A model generated the notes under the pieces. It was not told the origin of the DNA and did not search any database. It saw only the letters and a list, made by a program, of their open reading frames with translations. A DNA stretch of 64,000 bases from Verrucomicrobiaceae bacterium (GTDB lineage Bacteria; Verrucomicrobiota; Verrucomicrobiia; Chthoniobacterales; JAATET01): assembly GCA_027488755.1 (NCBI GenBank), contig JAIYAZ010000068.1:41660-105659 (forward strand). The letters run 5' to 3'. Every line of letters starts with the position of its first letter. The stretch's first letter is position 1. Shown here piece by piece: positions 45,933-54,390 of the stretch. The position numbers and the translations under genes were made by a program.

Positions 45933-46664
45933 TTACGGCGGCGGGGAGCCGGAGGCGTGGGAGACGCGGTAGCGGCGGGGGCTGCAGCCGAAGTGTTTTC
46001 GGAACATGGCGGTCATGTGGCTTTGGTCGTAGAAGCCGCATTCGATGGCGATTTCGGCGAGGGGTTTGCCGGTGCGGATGAGGAACTGGCGGACGGCCTG
46101 GAGGCGGACGTGGTTGACGTAGCGGCTGGGGGTGGTGCCGAAGGTGGCGGAGAAGTGGCGTTCGAAGGCGCGGACGGAGAGGCCGGCGAGGCGGGCGAGG
46201 CGGGCGACGGGGAGGGGATCGGCGTAGTGGCGGCCGATGGCTTCGAGCACGGCGAACATGGAGGAGCCGTAGAGGGAGGGGGCGCCGCCGGGGGAGAGGC
46301 GGGTGGTGATGCCGGCGATGCCGGTGATGGCGCCCTGGCGGTTGCGCATGGGGGCCTTGTTGACGAGCCAGCTGCTGAAGGTCATGTCGGGGTTGGGGAC
46401 GAGCTCGGCGTGGTGGACGAGGGGCTGGCCGGAGGTGAGGACGCGGGCGTCGTCGGCGACGAATTTTTCGGCGATCTCGCGGGGGAAGAAGTCGAAGTCG
46501 GTGCGGCCGAGGATTTGGTCGCGGGTGCGGCAGCCGAGCATTTCGACGAAGCCCTGGTCGGCCTGGACGAAGCGGCCGTGGAGGTCCTTGGCGAAGTAGT
46601 TCGTGTCGGGCAGGCAGCCGACGAGGAGTTCGAAGTGGTTGGCGGGCGGGGGGGCGGCGGGCAT
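45933..46664 (-). CDS. AraC-family regulator with N-terminal PAS domain
   Basis: 243 residues. PAS domain about 8-125: LPDTNYFAKDLHGRFVQADQGF, GRTDFDFFPREIAEKFVADD and GAITGIAGITT. AraC-type double HTH about 140-235: VARLARLAGLSVRAFERHF, FGTTPSRYVNHVRLQAVRQFL, LAEIAIECGFYDQSHMTAMFRKHFG (in part). No sugar-binding cupin domain, unlike most AraC sugar regulators, so the signal is sensed by PAS. It is upstream of and co-oriented with the ten-gene Gfo/Idh run, which it may control, and divergent from the TraB-like gene. Confidence 0.9.
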   Translation of the reverse strand: MPAAPPPANHFELLVGCLPDTNYFAKDLHGRFVQADQGFVEMLGCRTRDQILGRTDFDFFPREIAEKFVADDARVLTSGQPLVHHAELVPNPDMTFSSWLVNKAPMRNRQGAITGIAGITTRLSPGGAPSLYGSSMFAVLEAIGRHYADPLPVARLARLAGLSVRAFERHFSATFGTTPSRYVNHVRLQAVRQFLIRTGKPLAEIAIECGFYDQSHMTAMFRKHFGCSPRRYRVSHASGSPPP

Positions 46665-46775
46665 CGACGGGGGGAAATCTAGGAGGTTTCCGGGGGTGGG
46701 GCGAGGGGATTAACCGGCGGGCGGGGCGACTTGCGGCGAGGGCGGGGGCGGCGTAGGGTCGACGGAATTCCGAGC

Positions 46776-47894
46776 ATGCGCGCGTTTCTTCGGCTTTTTT
46801 TGGGTGGGTTTCTGGCGGTGGCCGGGTTGGGCCTGGCGAGCGTGGTCGGAGGGATGGACGGGCTGTCGCTGGTGGTGGATGGGGCGGTGCTGGCCCTGGG
46901 GATGGGGGTGCTGATGCTGGGGCTGGTGAGCCCAAGCGTGGGGTGGGCGGCGTTGACGGCGGCGGGGTTTCTGGCGTGGAAGATTTTTGGGGCGGCGTTT
47001 CCGCTGGGGTTTGTTGCGCCGGCCTGGGAGGCGGCGATTCTGGCGGGGGCGCAGGTGGGGCTGGCGTTCTGGTTGTGGTGGGAGGTGCGGCGGATGCCGG
47101 AGGCGTCGGCGGGATTTTCGGTGCGGCGGTTTTTCGGGCTGACGGGGGTGCTTGTGGTGGGGTCGGCGGCGATCCTGGTGGGCGGCGGGTGGACGCTGGC
47201 GAGCCAGGCGGTGGCGGAGGGTTCGTCGGGCTTTGTGCGGCTGGGGCTGAGTGGGGTGGAGTTGGAGGAGCGGGAGTTCGCGCGGGCGGGGCAGCGGGTG
47301 CGGCTGGTGGGGATGATGCACATCGGGCGGTCGGATTTTTACCGGGAGGTGCATGCGTCGCTCGGGGATAAGGAGCGGGTGATCGTGCTGCTGGAGGGGG
47401 TGACGGACCGGGAGGGGGTGCTGGAGGGGAGGTTTTCCTACGGGCGGGTCGCGAAGATGCTGGGGCTGACGAGCCAGGAGACGAGCGGGTTGCAGCGGAG
47501 CGAGCCGGTGGCGGGGAACGAGCCGGGGAAGGTGGCGCAGGTGGATTACCGCCATGCGGATGTGGACGTGGCGGGGTTCAGCCCGCTGACGTTGGATTGT
47601 TTACGGGCGATGGCGGAGATGTTTCGCGAGCCGGGGGTGAAGAGCGCGATGAAGATGATGACGGCGCCGGACTCGCCGTTCCGGCGTCCGGGGGCGGAGG
47701 AGGCGATCGCGCGGGATTTGATCGAGCGGCGGAACGCGCATGTGCTGGGGGAGATCCGGCGGGCGCTGAAGGAGGGCGAGGTGGTGGTGGTGGTGCCGTG
47801 GGGGGCGATGCATTTGCCCGGGATCGAGGCGGAGTTGGTGGCGGAGGGGTTCCGCGAGACGCGGCGCGGGGCGCGGGCGGCTATTCTTTGGTAG
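46776..47894 (+). CDS. TraB/TIKI-superfamily-like membrane protein
   Basis: 372 residues from ATG 46776. The first 150 residues form about four to five membrane helices (FLAVAGLGLASVVGGM, LALGMGVLMLGLV, AAILAGAQVGLAFWLWW, GLTGVLVVGSAAILVGG). The C-terminal 200 residues are a soluble domain with the GMMHIG motif, FYREVHASL, VIVLLEGVTDREGV, ERRNAHVL and VVVVPWGAMHLPGI. GxxH and ExxR-type residues are those of the TraB/TIKI/PrgY fold, whose best known members are membrane proteases. Protease activity here is an inference. Its last 14 bp overlap the PanE-like gene. Confidence 0.75.
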   Translation: MRAFLRLFLGGFLAVAGLGLASVVGGMDGLSLVVDGAVLALGMGVLMLGLVSPSVGWAALTAAGFLAWKIFGAAFPLGFVAPAWEAAILAGAQVGLAFWLWWEVRRMPEASAGFSVRRFFGLTGVLVVGSAAILVGGGWTLASQAVAEGSSGFVRLGLSGVELEEREFARAGQRVRLVGMMHIGRSDFYREVHASLGDKERVIVLLEGVTDREGVLEGRFSYGRVAKMLGLTSQETSGLQRSEPVAGNEPGKVAQVDYRHADVDVAGFSPLTLDCLRAMAEMFREPGVKSAMKMMTAPDSPFRRPGAEEAIARDLIERRNAHVLGEIRRALKEGEVVVVVPWGAMHLPGIEAELVAEGFRETRRGARAAILW

Positions 47895-48789
47895 GCGGGG
47901 GGAGGGCCTTTAGCCGGGCGAGGAGGGCGGCGAGGTGCGGCGTGGCCACTCCGGCGGCGCGGGCGGCGCGCAGGGGGGCGGCCCAGATGGCGTCGATTTC
48001 GAGTTCGGTGCCGGCGCGGTAGTCGACGAGGGTGGAGGGTTTGTAGGCGCCCATGGAGCGGGTGCGCTCGATCTGCCAGTCGTCGTAGCCGGGGGGGATG
48101 GCGTGGTCGAGGGCGGCGGCGGTGGCGAGGGTCTCGCGCATGAGGGCGCGGATCGCGGGTTCGTGGGAGCGGAGGAGGACGTCGACGGGGGAATTTTCCG
48201 CGACGGCGAGGCCGTTGAAGGGAATGTTCCAGACGAGCTTTTTCCAGCGGGCGGTGGCGAGGTCGGGTTCGACGTGGGTTTCGATGCCGGCGGTGCGGAA
48301 GGCCTGGGCGATGGTCTCGGTGCGGGGCTGCGGGGGGCGGGAGAATTCGCCGAGGGAAATGGTGCCGTGGCCGACGTGGACGACCTGGGCGGGGGTGGTG
48401 CGGGTGAGGCAGACGAAGCAGAGGCCGCCAAGGATGCGATCGGCGCCGAAGTGCGCGGAGAGGAATTCCTCGGAGCCGAGGCCGTTTTGGAGGGTGAGGA
48501 GGGCGGTGTCGGGGCCGAGCAGGGGCGGGAGGAGCGCGGGGAGGATGGCGTTTTGGGTGGTTTTGAGGCCGATGAGGACGAGGTCGCAGGGGCCGATGGC
48601 GGCGGGGTCGCGGTGGGCGGTCGGGCGCGGGAGGTGGAGGTCGCCGGCGGGGCTGGTGATGCGGATGCCGTGCGCGCGGGCTTCGTCGTAGCCGCGGCGG
48701 AGGAGGAAGTGAACATCGTGGCCGGAGGCGGCGAGGCGGGCTCCGTAGTAGAGGCCGATGGAGCCGGAGCCGACGATGGCGATTTTCAT
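47881..48789 (-). CDS. panE: Ketopantoate reductase-like protein (2-dehydropantoate 2-reductase family)
   Basis: 302 residues from ATG 48789. NADP-binding motif AIVGSGSIGLYYGARLAASGHDV (in part), then LVLIGLKTTQN, LTLQNGLGSEEFL, GTISLGEFSR, the catalytic Lys region ARWKKLVWNIPFNGLAV and the C-terminal PSTLVDYRAGTELEIDAI, all family hallmarks. PanE reduces 2-dehydropantoate to pantoate for coenzyme A synthesis. Its start overlaps the deacetylase stop by 4 bp. Family paralogues with other substrates exist, so the pantoate role is probable rather than sure. Confidence 0.88.
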   Translation of the reverse strand: MKIAIVGSGSIGLYYGARLAASGHDVHFLLRRGYDEARAHGIRITSPAGDLHLPRPTAHRDPAAIGPCDLVLIGLKTTQNAILPALLPPLLGPDTALLTLQNGLGSEEFLSAHFGADRILGGLCFVCLTRTTPAQVVHVGHGTISLGEFSRPPQPRTETIAQAFRTAGIETHVEPDLATARWKKLVWNIPFNGLAVAENSPVDVLLRSHEPAIRALMRETLATAAALDHAIPPGYDDWQIERTRSMGAYKPSTLVDYRAGTELEIDAIWAAPLRAARAAGVATPHLAALLARLKALPPPTKE

Positions 48790-49670
48790 TCGAAGAGGCT
48801 GGCGGTGAGGCGCACGGTGGCGGCGTGGAGGCGGGCGGTGTGGGTGGGTTCGCGATTGTAGCCGCCGCCGTAGAGGACCACGAGGGGGATTCCGCGGTCG
48901 CGAAAGAGCGTGGCGACGAAGCGGTCGCGGGTGGCCATGCCGCGGGCGGAGAGTTGCATCTGGCCGAAGCGGTCGTTGCGGTGGGGGTCGGCGCCGGTGA
49001 TCCAGAGGGCGAGGTCGGGGCGGAAACCGGTGACGGCGGGCGGGAGCGAGGCGGTGAGGGCGGCGAGGTAGCGGGGGTCGTCGACGAAGCGGTCGAGCGG
49101 GACGTCGAGGGAGCCGGGGACTTTGCGGGAGGGGTAGTTGGCGCCGACGTGGATGGAGTAGGTGAAGATGCGGTCGTCGCCGGCGAAGATGGCGTGGGTG
49201 CCGTTGCCCTGGTGGGCGTCGGTGTCGCAGACGAGGACGCGGAGCGCGGGCCGGGTGGTGTGGAGGTCGCGGATGGTGATGGCGACGTCGTTGAGGACGC
49301 AGAAGCCTTCGCCGTGGTCGGGGAAGGCGTGGTGGGTGCCGCCGGCGAGGTTGGCGGCGACGCCGTGGGTGAGCGCGGCGAGCGCGGCGCGGCGGGTGCC
49401 TTCGACCTCGAGGGCGCTGCGACGGTAGAGGGTTTCGCCGGGGGGCAGGCCGAGCTGGGTGGTCTCGCGGGAGGTGAGGGTGCCGGCGCGGAGGCGGGCG
49501 AGGTAGTCGGGCGCGTGAACGCGGGCGATGACGGCGTCGTCGCACGGGGCGACGATTTCCACGGGCAGGGCGCCGGCGAGGTGGGCGTGCGCTTCGGGGA
49601 ATTTCCGCATGGGGAAGGGGTGGCCTTCCGGGAGCGGGAGGAAGTAGTCCGGGGAGTAGAAGCAGCGCAC
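48786..49670 (-). CDS. Histone deacetylase-superfamily (arginase/deacetylase fold) protein
   Basis: 294 residues from GTG 49670, 10 bp after the ndh stop. Zinc enzyme of the HDAC/AcuC/polyamine-deacetylase fold: HAFPDHGEGFCVLNDVAI gives the His-Asp relay, DTDAHQGNGT the zinc Asp/His, DPHRNDRFGQMQLS the second zinc Asp, and YGGGYN the transition-state Tyr. Bacterial members remove acetyl groups from acetyl-CoA synthetase lysines or polyamines. The N-terminus is short with YFLPLPEGHPFPMRKFP. Context with PanE and NADH dehydrogenase does not fix the substrate. Confidence 0.9.
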   Translation of the reverse strand: MRCFYSPDYFLPLPEGHPFPMRKFPEAHAHLAGALPVEIVAPCDDAVIARVHAPDYLARLRAGTLTSRETTQLGLPPGETLYRRSALEVEGTRRAALAALTHGVAANLAGGTHHAFPDHGEGFCVLNDVAITIRDLHTTRPALRVLVCDTDAHQGNGTHAIFAGDDRIFTYSIHVGANYPSRKVPGSLDVPLDRFVDDPRYLAALTASLPPAVTGFRPDLALWITGADPHRNDRFGQMQLSARGMATRDRFVATLFRDRGIPLVVLYGGGYNREPTHTARLHAATVRLTASLFE

Positions 49671-49680
49671 GGGGCGGCGG

Positions 49681-50979
49681 CTAGGGCCGGGGCGGGGTGT
49701 CGGGGGGTTCGTTGATGAGGCGGGCGCCGCGGGCGTAGGTGACATAGGCCCAGGCCCACTGGAGGAAGACGAGCGTGCGGTTGCGGAAGCCGACGAGGAA
49801 AAAGAGGTGGATGAGGGCCCAGGCGAGCCAGGCGGGGGTGCCGCTGAAGCGGAGGCCCTTGAGGTCGGCGATGCCGGCGTGGCGGCCGATGGTGGCGAGG
49901 CTGCCCTTGTCGACATACCAGAAGTCGGTGGGGGGCTTGCCGGCGAGCTGGCGGAGGACGTTGCGGGCGGCGTGGCGGCCCATTTGCATGGCGGCGGGGG
50001 CGACGCCGGGCACGGGGCGGCCGGCGCGATCCTTGATGAAGACCATGTCGCCGACGGCCTGGACCTCGGGGTGGCCGGGAATCGTGAGGTCCTGGTTGAC
50101 GAGCACGCGGCCGGCGCGGTCGGTCTCGCCGAGCTGGCGGCCGAGGGGGGAGGCGGCGTTGCCGGCGGCCCAGATGACGGTGTGGGCGGCGAGGCGTTCG
50201 CCGTTGAGTTCGACGAAGTTTTCGCCGAGGCCGGTGACGCGGGTGTTCACGAGGACTTCGACGCGGAGTTTTTCCTCGAGCTGGCGCTTGGCGCTGGCGG
50301 AGAGGTCCTCGGTGAAGGCGGGGAGGACGCGCGGGCCGGCCTCGACGAGGAGGACGCGGGCCTGGCGCGGGTTGATGCGGCGGAAGTCGGACTTGAGCGA
50401 GGTGTAGGCGAGCTCGGAGATGGCGCCGGCCATTTCGACGCCGGTGGGTCCGGCGCCGACGACGACGAACGTCATGGCGCTGCGGCGGCGGGCCTCGTCG
50501 TCGTATTTTTCGGCCTGCTCGAACGCGGTGAGCACGCGCCGACGGATCTCGAGGGCGTCGGGCAGGCTTTTGAGGCCGGGGGCGTTGGCCTCCCAGTCGT
50601 CGTGGCCGAAGTAGGAATGACGCGCGCCGCCGGCGACGATGAGGTGGTCGTATTTGAGGCGGCGGCCGGTGGTGACGACCTCGCGGGTGGCGGGGCAGAT
50701 TTCGCGCACCTCGGACATGGCGACGGTCACGTTGGCCTGGTCGCGGAGGATGGAGCGGATGGGTTTGGCGATGTCGGCCGGGGAGAGTTGCGAGGTGGCG
50801 ACCTGGTAGAGCAGGGGCTGGAAGAGGTGGTGGTTCGTGCGGTCGAGCAGCAACACCCGGGCCGGGGCGTGGCGCAGGGCGAGGGCGGCGCAAAGCCCGC
50901 CGAAACCACCCCCCACAATCACGATGACGGGTTCGCTTGCTTTTTGGGGGACGGCTGGAGATTGTGGCGGCGGATTCAC
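49681..50979 (-). CDS. ndh: Type II NADH:quinone oxidoreductase
   Basis: 432 residues from GTG 50979; further upstream starts lie in or beyond the palindrome. FAD site VIVIVGGGFGGLCAALAL, NHHLFQPLLYQVAT, second dinucleotide site FVVVGAGPTGVEMAGAISEL for NADH, AAGNAASPLG and VQAVGDMVF. A C-terminal hydrophobic part (WLAWALIHLFFLVGF and VFLQWAWAYVTYA) should anchor it to the membrane. It oxidises NADH without pumping protons and passes electrons to menaquinone or ubiquinone. Divergent from nuoD with a shared palindromic site, so expression of both NADH dehydrogenases may be linked. Confidence 0.93.
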   Translation of the reverse strand: MNPPPQSPAVPQKASEPVIVIVGGGFGGLCAALALRHAPARVLLLDRTNHHLFQPLLYQVATSQLSPADIAKPIRSILRDQANVTVAMSEVREICPATREVVTTGRRLKYDHLIVAGGARHSYFGHDDWEANAPGLKSLPDALEIRRRVLTAFEQAEKYDDEARRRSAMTFVVVGAGPTGVEMAGAISELAYTSLKSDFRRINPRQARVLLVEAGPRVLPAFTEDLSASAKRQLEEKLRVEVLVNTRVTGLGENFVELNGERLAAHTVIWAAGNAASPLGRQLGETDRAGRVLVNQDLTIPGHPEVQAVGDMVFIKDRAGRPVPGVAPAAMQMGRHAARNVLRQLAGKPPTDFWYVDKGSLATIGRHAGIADLKGLRFSGTPAWLAWALIHLFFLVGFRNRTLVFLQWAWAYVTYARGARLINEPPDTPPRP

Positions 50980-50982
50980 GAG

Positions 50983-51004
50983 GTTTGTGAAAATTTTCAC
51001 AAAC
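50983..51004. promoter_or_regulatory. 22-bp perfect palindrome, Rex-like (or CRP-like) operator
   Basis: Both halves of GTTTGTGAAAA/TTTTCACAAAC pair completely. The inner 18 bp match the Rex pattern TTGTGAA-N4-TTCACAA exactly, and also the CRP pattern TGTGA-N6-TCACA. It lies in the ndh/nuoD divergent gap, 3 bp from the chosen ndh start and 52 bp from nuoD. Rex senses NADH/NAD+ and often controls NADH dehydrogenase genes, which favours it over CRP. Confidence 0.75.
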
Positions 51005-51056
51005 TCGCTCCGGATCAATCCCGAAAACGTAATCTTTTCCAACGAACCAGGACCTC

Positions 51057-52304
51057 ATGCCCACGACGATTGAGCAACCCGACACGCTGGCGCGCAGCAT
51101 TCACGGACTTCAGGCCGCCCAGGAAAGCGGCGAATTGCTCGGGGAAACGCTCACGCTCAACATGGGGCCCTCGCACCCGTCCACGCACGGCGTGCTTCGC
51201 ATCGAGCTGGAACTGGATGGCGAATTGATCGTGAAGGCCCGGCCGGATATCGGCTACCTGCACCGCGGCGACGAGAAGATCGCGGAAAACATGCAGTATA
51301 ACCAGTTCGTGCCCTACACGGACCGGCTGGATTACCTCGCGCCGCTGGCCAACAACGTCGCTTACGCGCTCGCGGTGGAAAAGCTCATGGGTTGGGAATT
51401 GCCCGCCCGCGGCAAGGCCATTCGCGTGATCTGCTGCGAGCTCGCGCGCATTTCGGCGCACCTGCTCGGCCTTGGCGCGTTCGCGATGGACTGCGGTGCG
51501 GTGACGATGTTCCTCTGGACGTTCACCGAGCGCGAAAAGATCTACAACCTCATCGAACGCCTCACCGGCGCGCGCTTCACCACGAGCTACACCCGCGTCG
51601 GCGGCCAGACCCGCGATCTCCCGCCCGGCTTCGAGGCCGAGGTGCGCGAGTTTGTGCGCGGCTTCCGGCTCGTGCTCAAGGAATGCGACGCCATGCTCAC
51701 GCGGAACCGCATCTTCATGGACCGCACGAAGGACGTGGGCATCATTTCCCGCGAGGACGCGATTGCCTTCGGCATCTCCGGCCCGAACCTCCGCGGCAGC
51801 GGCGTCGAGCATGACCTGCGCCGGGCGCATCCCTACCTCGACTACGAGAAATACGACTTCGAGATTCCCGTCGGCACCGTCGGCGACTGCTTCGACCGCT
51901 ACCTCGTTCGCATGGAGGAGATGCGCCAGAGCTGCAACATTCTTGACCAGGTCATCGATAAGCTGCCCGGCGGCCCGATCAACGTGCACGATCCCAAGAG
52001 CACGCTGCCCGAGAAAGAGGCCGTGATGACGAAGATGGAAGAGCTCATCCACCATTTCATCGTCGCCACCGAGGGCGCGGACGCCCCCGCCGGCGAAGTC
52101 TACTTCGGCGCGGAAAACCCGAAGGGCGAGCTCGGCTTCTACATCTACAGCCTCGGTGGCGGCGTGCCCTACCGCCTCAAGATCCGCGCCCCCTCCTTTG
52201 TGAACCTGAGCATCTGCTCGAAGATCATGCCCGGCCACTTCGTCAGCGACGTCGTGAGCATCCTCGGGTCGATCGATTTCGTGATGGGAGAATGCGACCG
52301 CTAG
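51057..52304 (+). CDS. nuoD: NADH-quinone oxidoreductase subunit D (49 kDa)
   Basis: 415 residues. Conserved 49-kDa features: LNMGPSHPSTHGVLRI, GYLHRGDEKIAENMQYNQFVPYTDRLDY (in part), ELARISAHLLGLG, FTTSYTRVGGQTRDLP, GISGPNLRGSGV, and the C-terminal RAPSFVNLSICSKIMPGHFVSDVVSILGSIDFVMGECDR (in part). The His of the quinone site (SHPSTHG) is present. It forms part of the quinone-binding module of complex I. 66 bp separate it from nuoE. Upstream nuoA/B/C are absent here. Confidence 0.97.
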   Translation: MPTTIEQPDTLARSIHGLQAAQESGELLGETLTLNMGPSHPSTHGVLRIELELDGELIVKARPDIGYLHRGDEKIAENMQYNQFVPYTDRLDYLAPLANNVAYALAVEKLMGWELPARGKAIRVICCELARISAHLLGLGAFAMDCGAVTMFLWTFTEREKIYNLIERLTGARFTTSYTRVGGQTRDLPPGFEAEVREFVRGFRLVLKECDAMLTRNRIFMDRTKDVGIISREDAIAFGISGPNLRGSGVEHDLRRAHPYLDYEKYDFEIPVGTVGDCFDRYLVRMEEMRQSCNILDQVIDKLPGGPINVHDPKSTLPEKEAVMTKMEELIHHFIVATEGADAPAGEVYFGAENPKGELGFYIYSLGGGVPYRLKIRAPSFVNLSICSKIMPGHFVSDVVSILGSIDFVMGECDR

Positions 52305-52370
52305 GGCGTTCTTCCTTAAAATGAGCATCGACGCTCCCTGCCTTTTCTGACGTAACTCTCCCGCTGGACG

Positions 52371-52904
52371 ATGACGACCGATTCGACCTCCCGCCAAGCC
52401 GACCAGATCCCGCCCGAGCTCCTCGCCGAGATCGAGGAACGCATCACGCACTACCCGGTTTCGAAGCGCAGCGCCTCGCTGCCCCTGCTGCACCTCTGGC
52501 AGAATCACTTTGGATTCGTGGACGACACCGGCATCGAGTGGATCGCCACCAAGCTTGAGCTCCAGCCCGTGAATATCTACGAGCTCGTCACGTTCTACCC
52601 GTGGTTCCGCCGCGAGGCCGCCGGCAAGACGATCATCCGCGTCTGCCGCACGCTTGCCTGCGCCATGGCGGGTTCCTACCAGGTGCGCGAGAAATTCTGC
52701 GCCGCGACGGGCGTGGATCCGCACGATCACTCGCACGGTTTCGGCCACGCGCCGCCGACCAGCCCGGACGGCAAATTCAGCGTCGAGTTCGTTGAATGCC
52801 TCGCCAGTTGCGGCTCGGCCCCGGTCGCGCTCATCAACGACGACCTCCACGAGCGGATCACCCCCGAAACCGTCGAAACGATCGTCAAGGAACTCGCCAG
52901 CTAG
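52371..52904 (+). CDS. nuoE: NADH-quinone oxidoreductase subunit E ([2Fe-2S], 24 kDa)
   Basis: 177 residues. Thioredoxin-like domain with the [2Fe-2S] cluster N1a ligands in the family spacing: Cys92 and Cys97 (CX4C, in VCRTLAC) and Cys143 and Cys147 (CX3C, in ECLASC). N-terminal helical part includes PLLHLWQNHFGFV and NIYELVTFYPWF. A His-rich insertion (DPHDHSHGFGHAPP, about 116-129) lies between the two Cys pairs. It is part of the NADH-oxidising module with NuoF and NuoG. The next gene starts 9 bp later. Confidence 0.96.
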   Translation: MTTDSTSRQADQIPPELLAEIEERITHYPVSKRSASLPLLHLWQNHFGFVDDTGIEWIATKLELQPVNIYELVTFYPWFRREAAGKTIIRVCRTLACAMAGSYQVREKFCAATGVDPHDHSHGFGHAPPTSPDGKFSVEFVECLASCGSAPVALINDDLHERITPETVETIVKELAS

Positions 52905-52913
52905 TCACGCCCC

Positions 52914-54251
52914 ATGGTTTCGCTCATTCCTCAGCCGCATCCCCGCGAGCGCCGCGTCATTTTCGAGAACATCAGCCGCCCCGGCTGGTCGAACGACATC
53001 GATACCTACGTCGCCCACGGCGGCTACGAGCAGCTTCGCAAGGCCCTCGGCATGCAGCCGCAGGAAATCGTGGATGCCGTCAAGGCGGCGAACCTCCGCG
53101 GCCGCGGCGGCGCCGGTTTCCCGTGCGGCATCAAGTGGAGCTTCATCAAACGCGACGACGGCAAGCCGCATTACATCGTTGTCAACGGCGACGAATCCGA
53201 GCCCGGCACGTTCAAGGATCGCTACATCCTCCACAACGACCCGCACCAGCTCGTCGAGGGCGTGCTGATCGCCGCCTGGGCGCTCAACGTCAAGCTCGCC
53301 TACATCTACATCCGCTGCGAATTCCCGCACGCGGCGAAGATCGTCTGGAACGCCATCAAGGAGGCGAAGGCCCGCGGCTTCGTCGGCAAAAACATTCTCG
53401 GCTCCGGCTTCGACTGCGACATCTACGTCCACCAGGGTGCCGCCGCCTACATCTGCGGCGAGGAGACCAGCCTCATTGAATCGCTCGAGGGCAAGCGGCC
53501 CTATCCGCGCATCAAGCCGCCGTATTTTCCCGCCGTGCTCGGCCTCTACATGTCGCCGACGATCGTGAACAACGTGGAGACCCTCTGCCACGTCGTCCAT
53601 ATCCTCCGGATGGGTCCCGAGGAATACTCGAAAATGGGCACTCCCGGCGACGGCGGCACTCGCACGATGTGCGTGAGCGGCGACGTGATGCGCCCCGGCT
53701 ACTACGAACTTCCGGCCGGCGCGGTGACGCTCGGTGAACTCATTAACGACGTCTGCGGCGGCCTCCGGCCCGGGCGCAAGCTCAAGGCCGTGATCCCTGG
53801 CGGCAGCTCGGCGAAGGTCATGCGCGCCGACGAGGTTTACAAGATTAAGGGCGCCGACGGCGTGGAGAAGGAAATCCCCATGCTCGACGTGCGGATGGAT
53901 GCCGCCACGCTCGCCTCGGTCGGCACGATGGTTGGCTCCGGCGGCGTGATGGTGATGGACGATTCCCGCGACATGGTATGGGCGCTGAACAACCTCAACC
54001 AGTTTTACGCCCACGAAAGCTGCGGCCAGTGCACCCCGTGCCGCGAAGGCAGCCTGTGGATGTCGAAGGTCACCACCCGCATCATGGCGGGCGAGGGCGT
54101 GGCCAGCGACCCGGCGAACCTCAAGACGATCGCCGACAACATTGCGGGCCGCACCGTGTGCGCCTTTGGCGAAGCCTGTTCCTGGCCGACCCAGAGCTTC
54201 CTCGCCAAATTCCCCGAGGAATTTGCCGCCGCGGCCAGCGGCGGGAAATGA
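52914..54251 (+). CDS. nuoF: NADH-quinone oxidoreductase subunit F (NADH/FMN-binding, 51 kDa)
   Basis: 445 residues. GRGGAGFPCGIKWSF binds FMN and NADH, NGDESEPGTFKDR and GAAAYICGEETSLIESLEGKR (in part) follow. The N3 [4Fe-4S] ligands are Cys370, Cys373, Cys376 (SCGQCTPC) and Cys416 (TVCAFG). It accepts the hydride from NADH and passes electrons through its cluster to NuoE/NuoG. A strong terminator follows 65 bp later and no nuoG is present, so the D-E-F set is a separate transcription unit. Confidence 0.97.
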   Translation: MVSLIPQPHPRERRVIFENISRPGWSNDIDTYVAHGGYEQLRKALGMQPQEIVDAVKAANLRGRGGAGFPCGIKWSFIKRDDGKPHYIVVNGDESEPGTFKDRYILHNDPHQLVEGVLIAAWALNVKLAYIYIRCEFPHAAKIVWNAIKEAKARGFVGKNILGSGFDCDIYVHQGAAAYICGEETSLIESLEGKRPYPRIKPPYFPAVLGLYMSPTIVNNVETLCHVVHILRMGPEEYSKMGTPGDGGTRTMCVSGDVMRPGYYELPAGAVTLGELINDVCGGLRPGRKLKAVIPGGSSAKVMRADEVYKIKGADGVEKEIPMLDVRMDAATLASVGTMVGSGGVMVMDDSRDMVWALNNLNQFYAHESCGQCTPCREGSLWMSKVTTRIMAGEGVASDPANLKTIADNIAGRTVCAFGEACSWPTQSFLAKFPEEFAAAASGGK

Positions 54252-54315
54252 GGAGGGAGAGGACGCCCGGCGCGGAAGCGCCCATTGATAAAGCGAAGCC
54301 AAGATTGCCGGAAAG

Positions 54316-54336
54316 CCCGCCGTGAGGCGGGTTTTT
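54316..54336 (+). terminator. Rho-independent terminator after nuoF
   Basis: CCCGCC-GTGA-GGCGGG, a perfect 6-bp G+C stem with tetraloop followed by five T and no mismatches. It lies 64 bp after the nuoF stop and ends the nuoDEF transcript. The leftover 54-bp gap to the next gene holds its ribosome site. Confidence 0.9.
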
Positions 54337-54390
54337 CATTGGGCACGAAAAAAGATGAACCGTCCGCGTGAGATGGGCGAAGGTCAGACG

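Noticed and set aside
33800..50900. G-rich plus strand as a sign of horizontal transfer
   Set aside because: The same base asymmetry is seen at 0-5 kb and 55-60 kb, so it may reflect replication strand bias. Genes with C-rich codons (parvulin, nuoDEF) are plausibly highly expressed ones.
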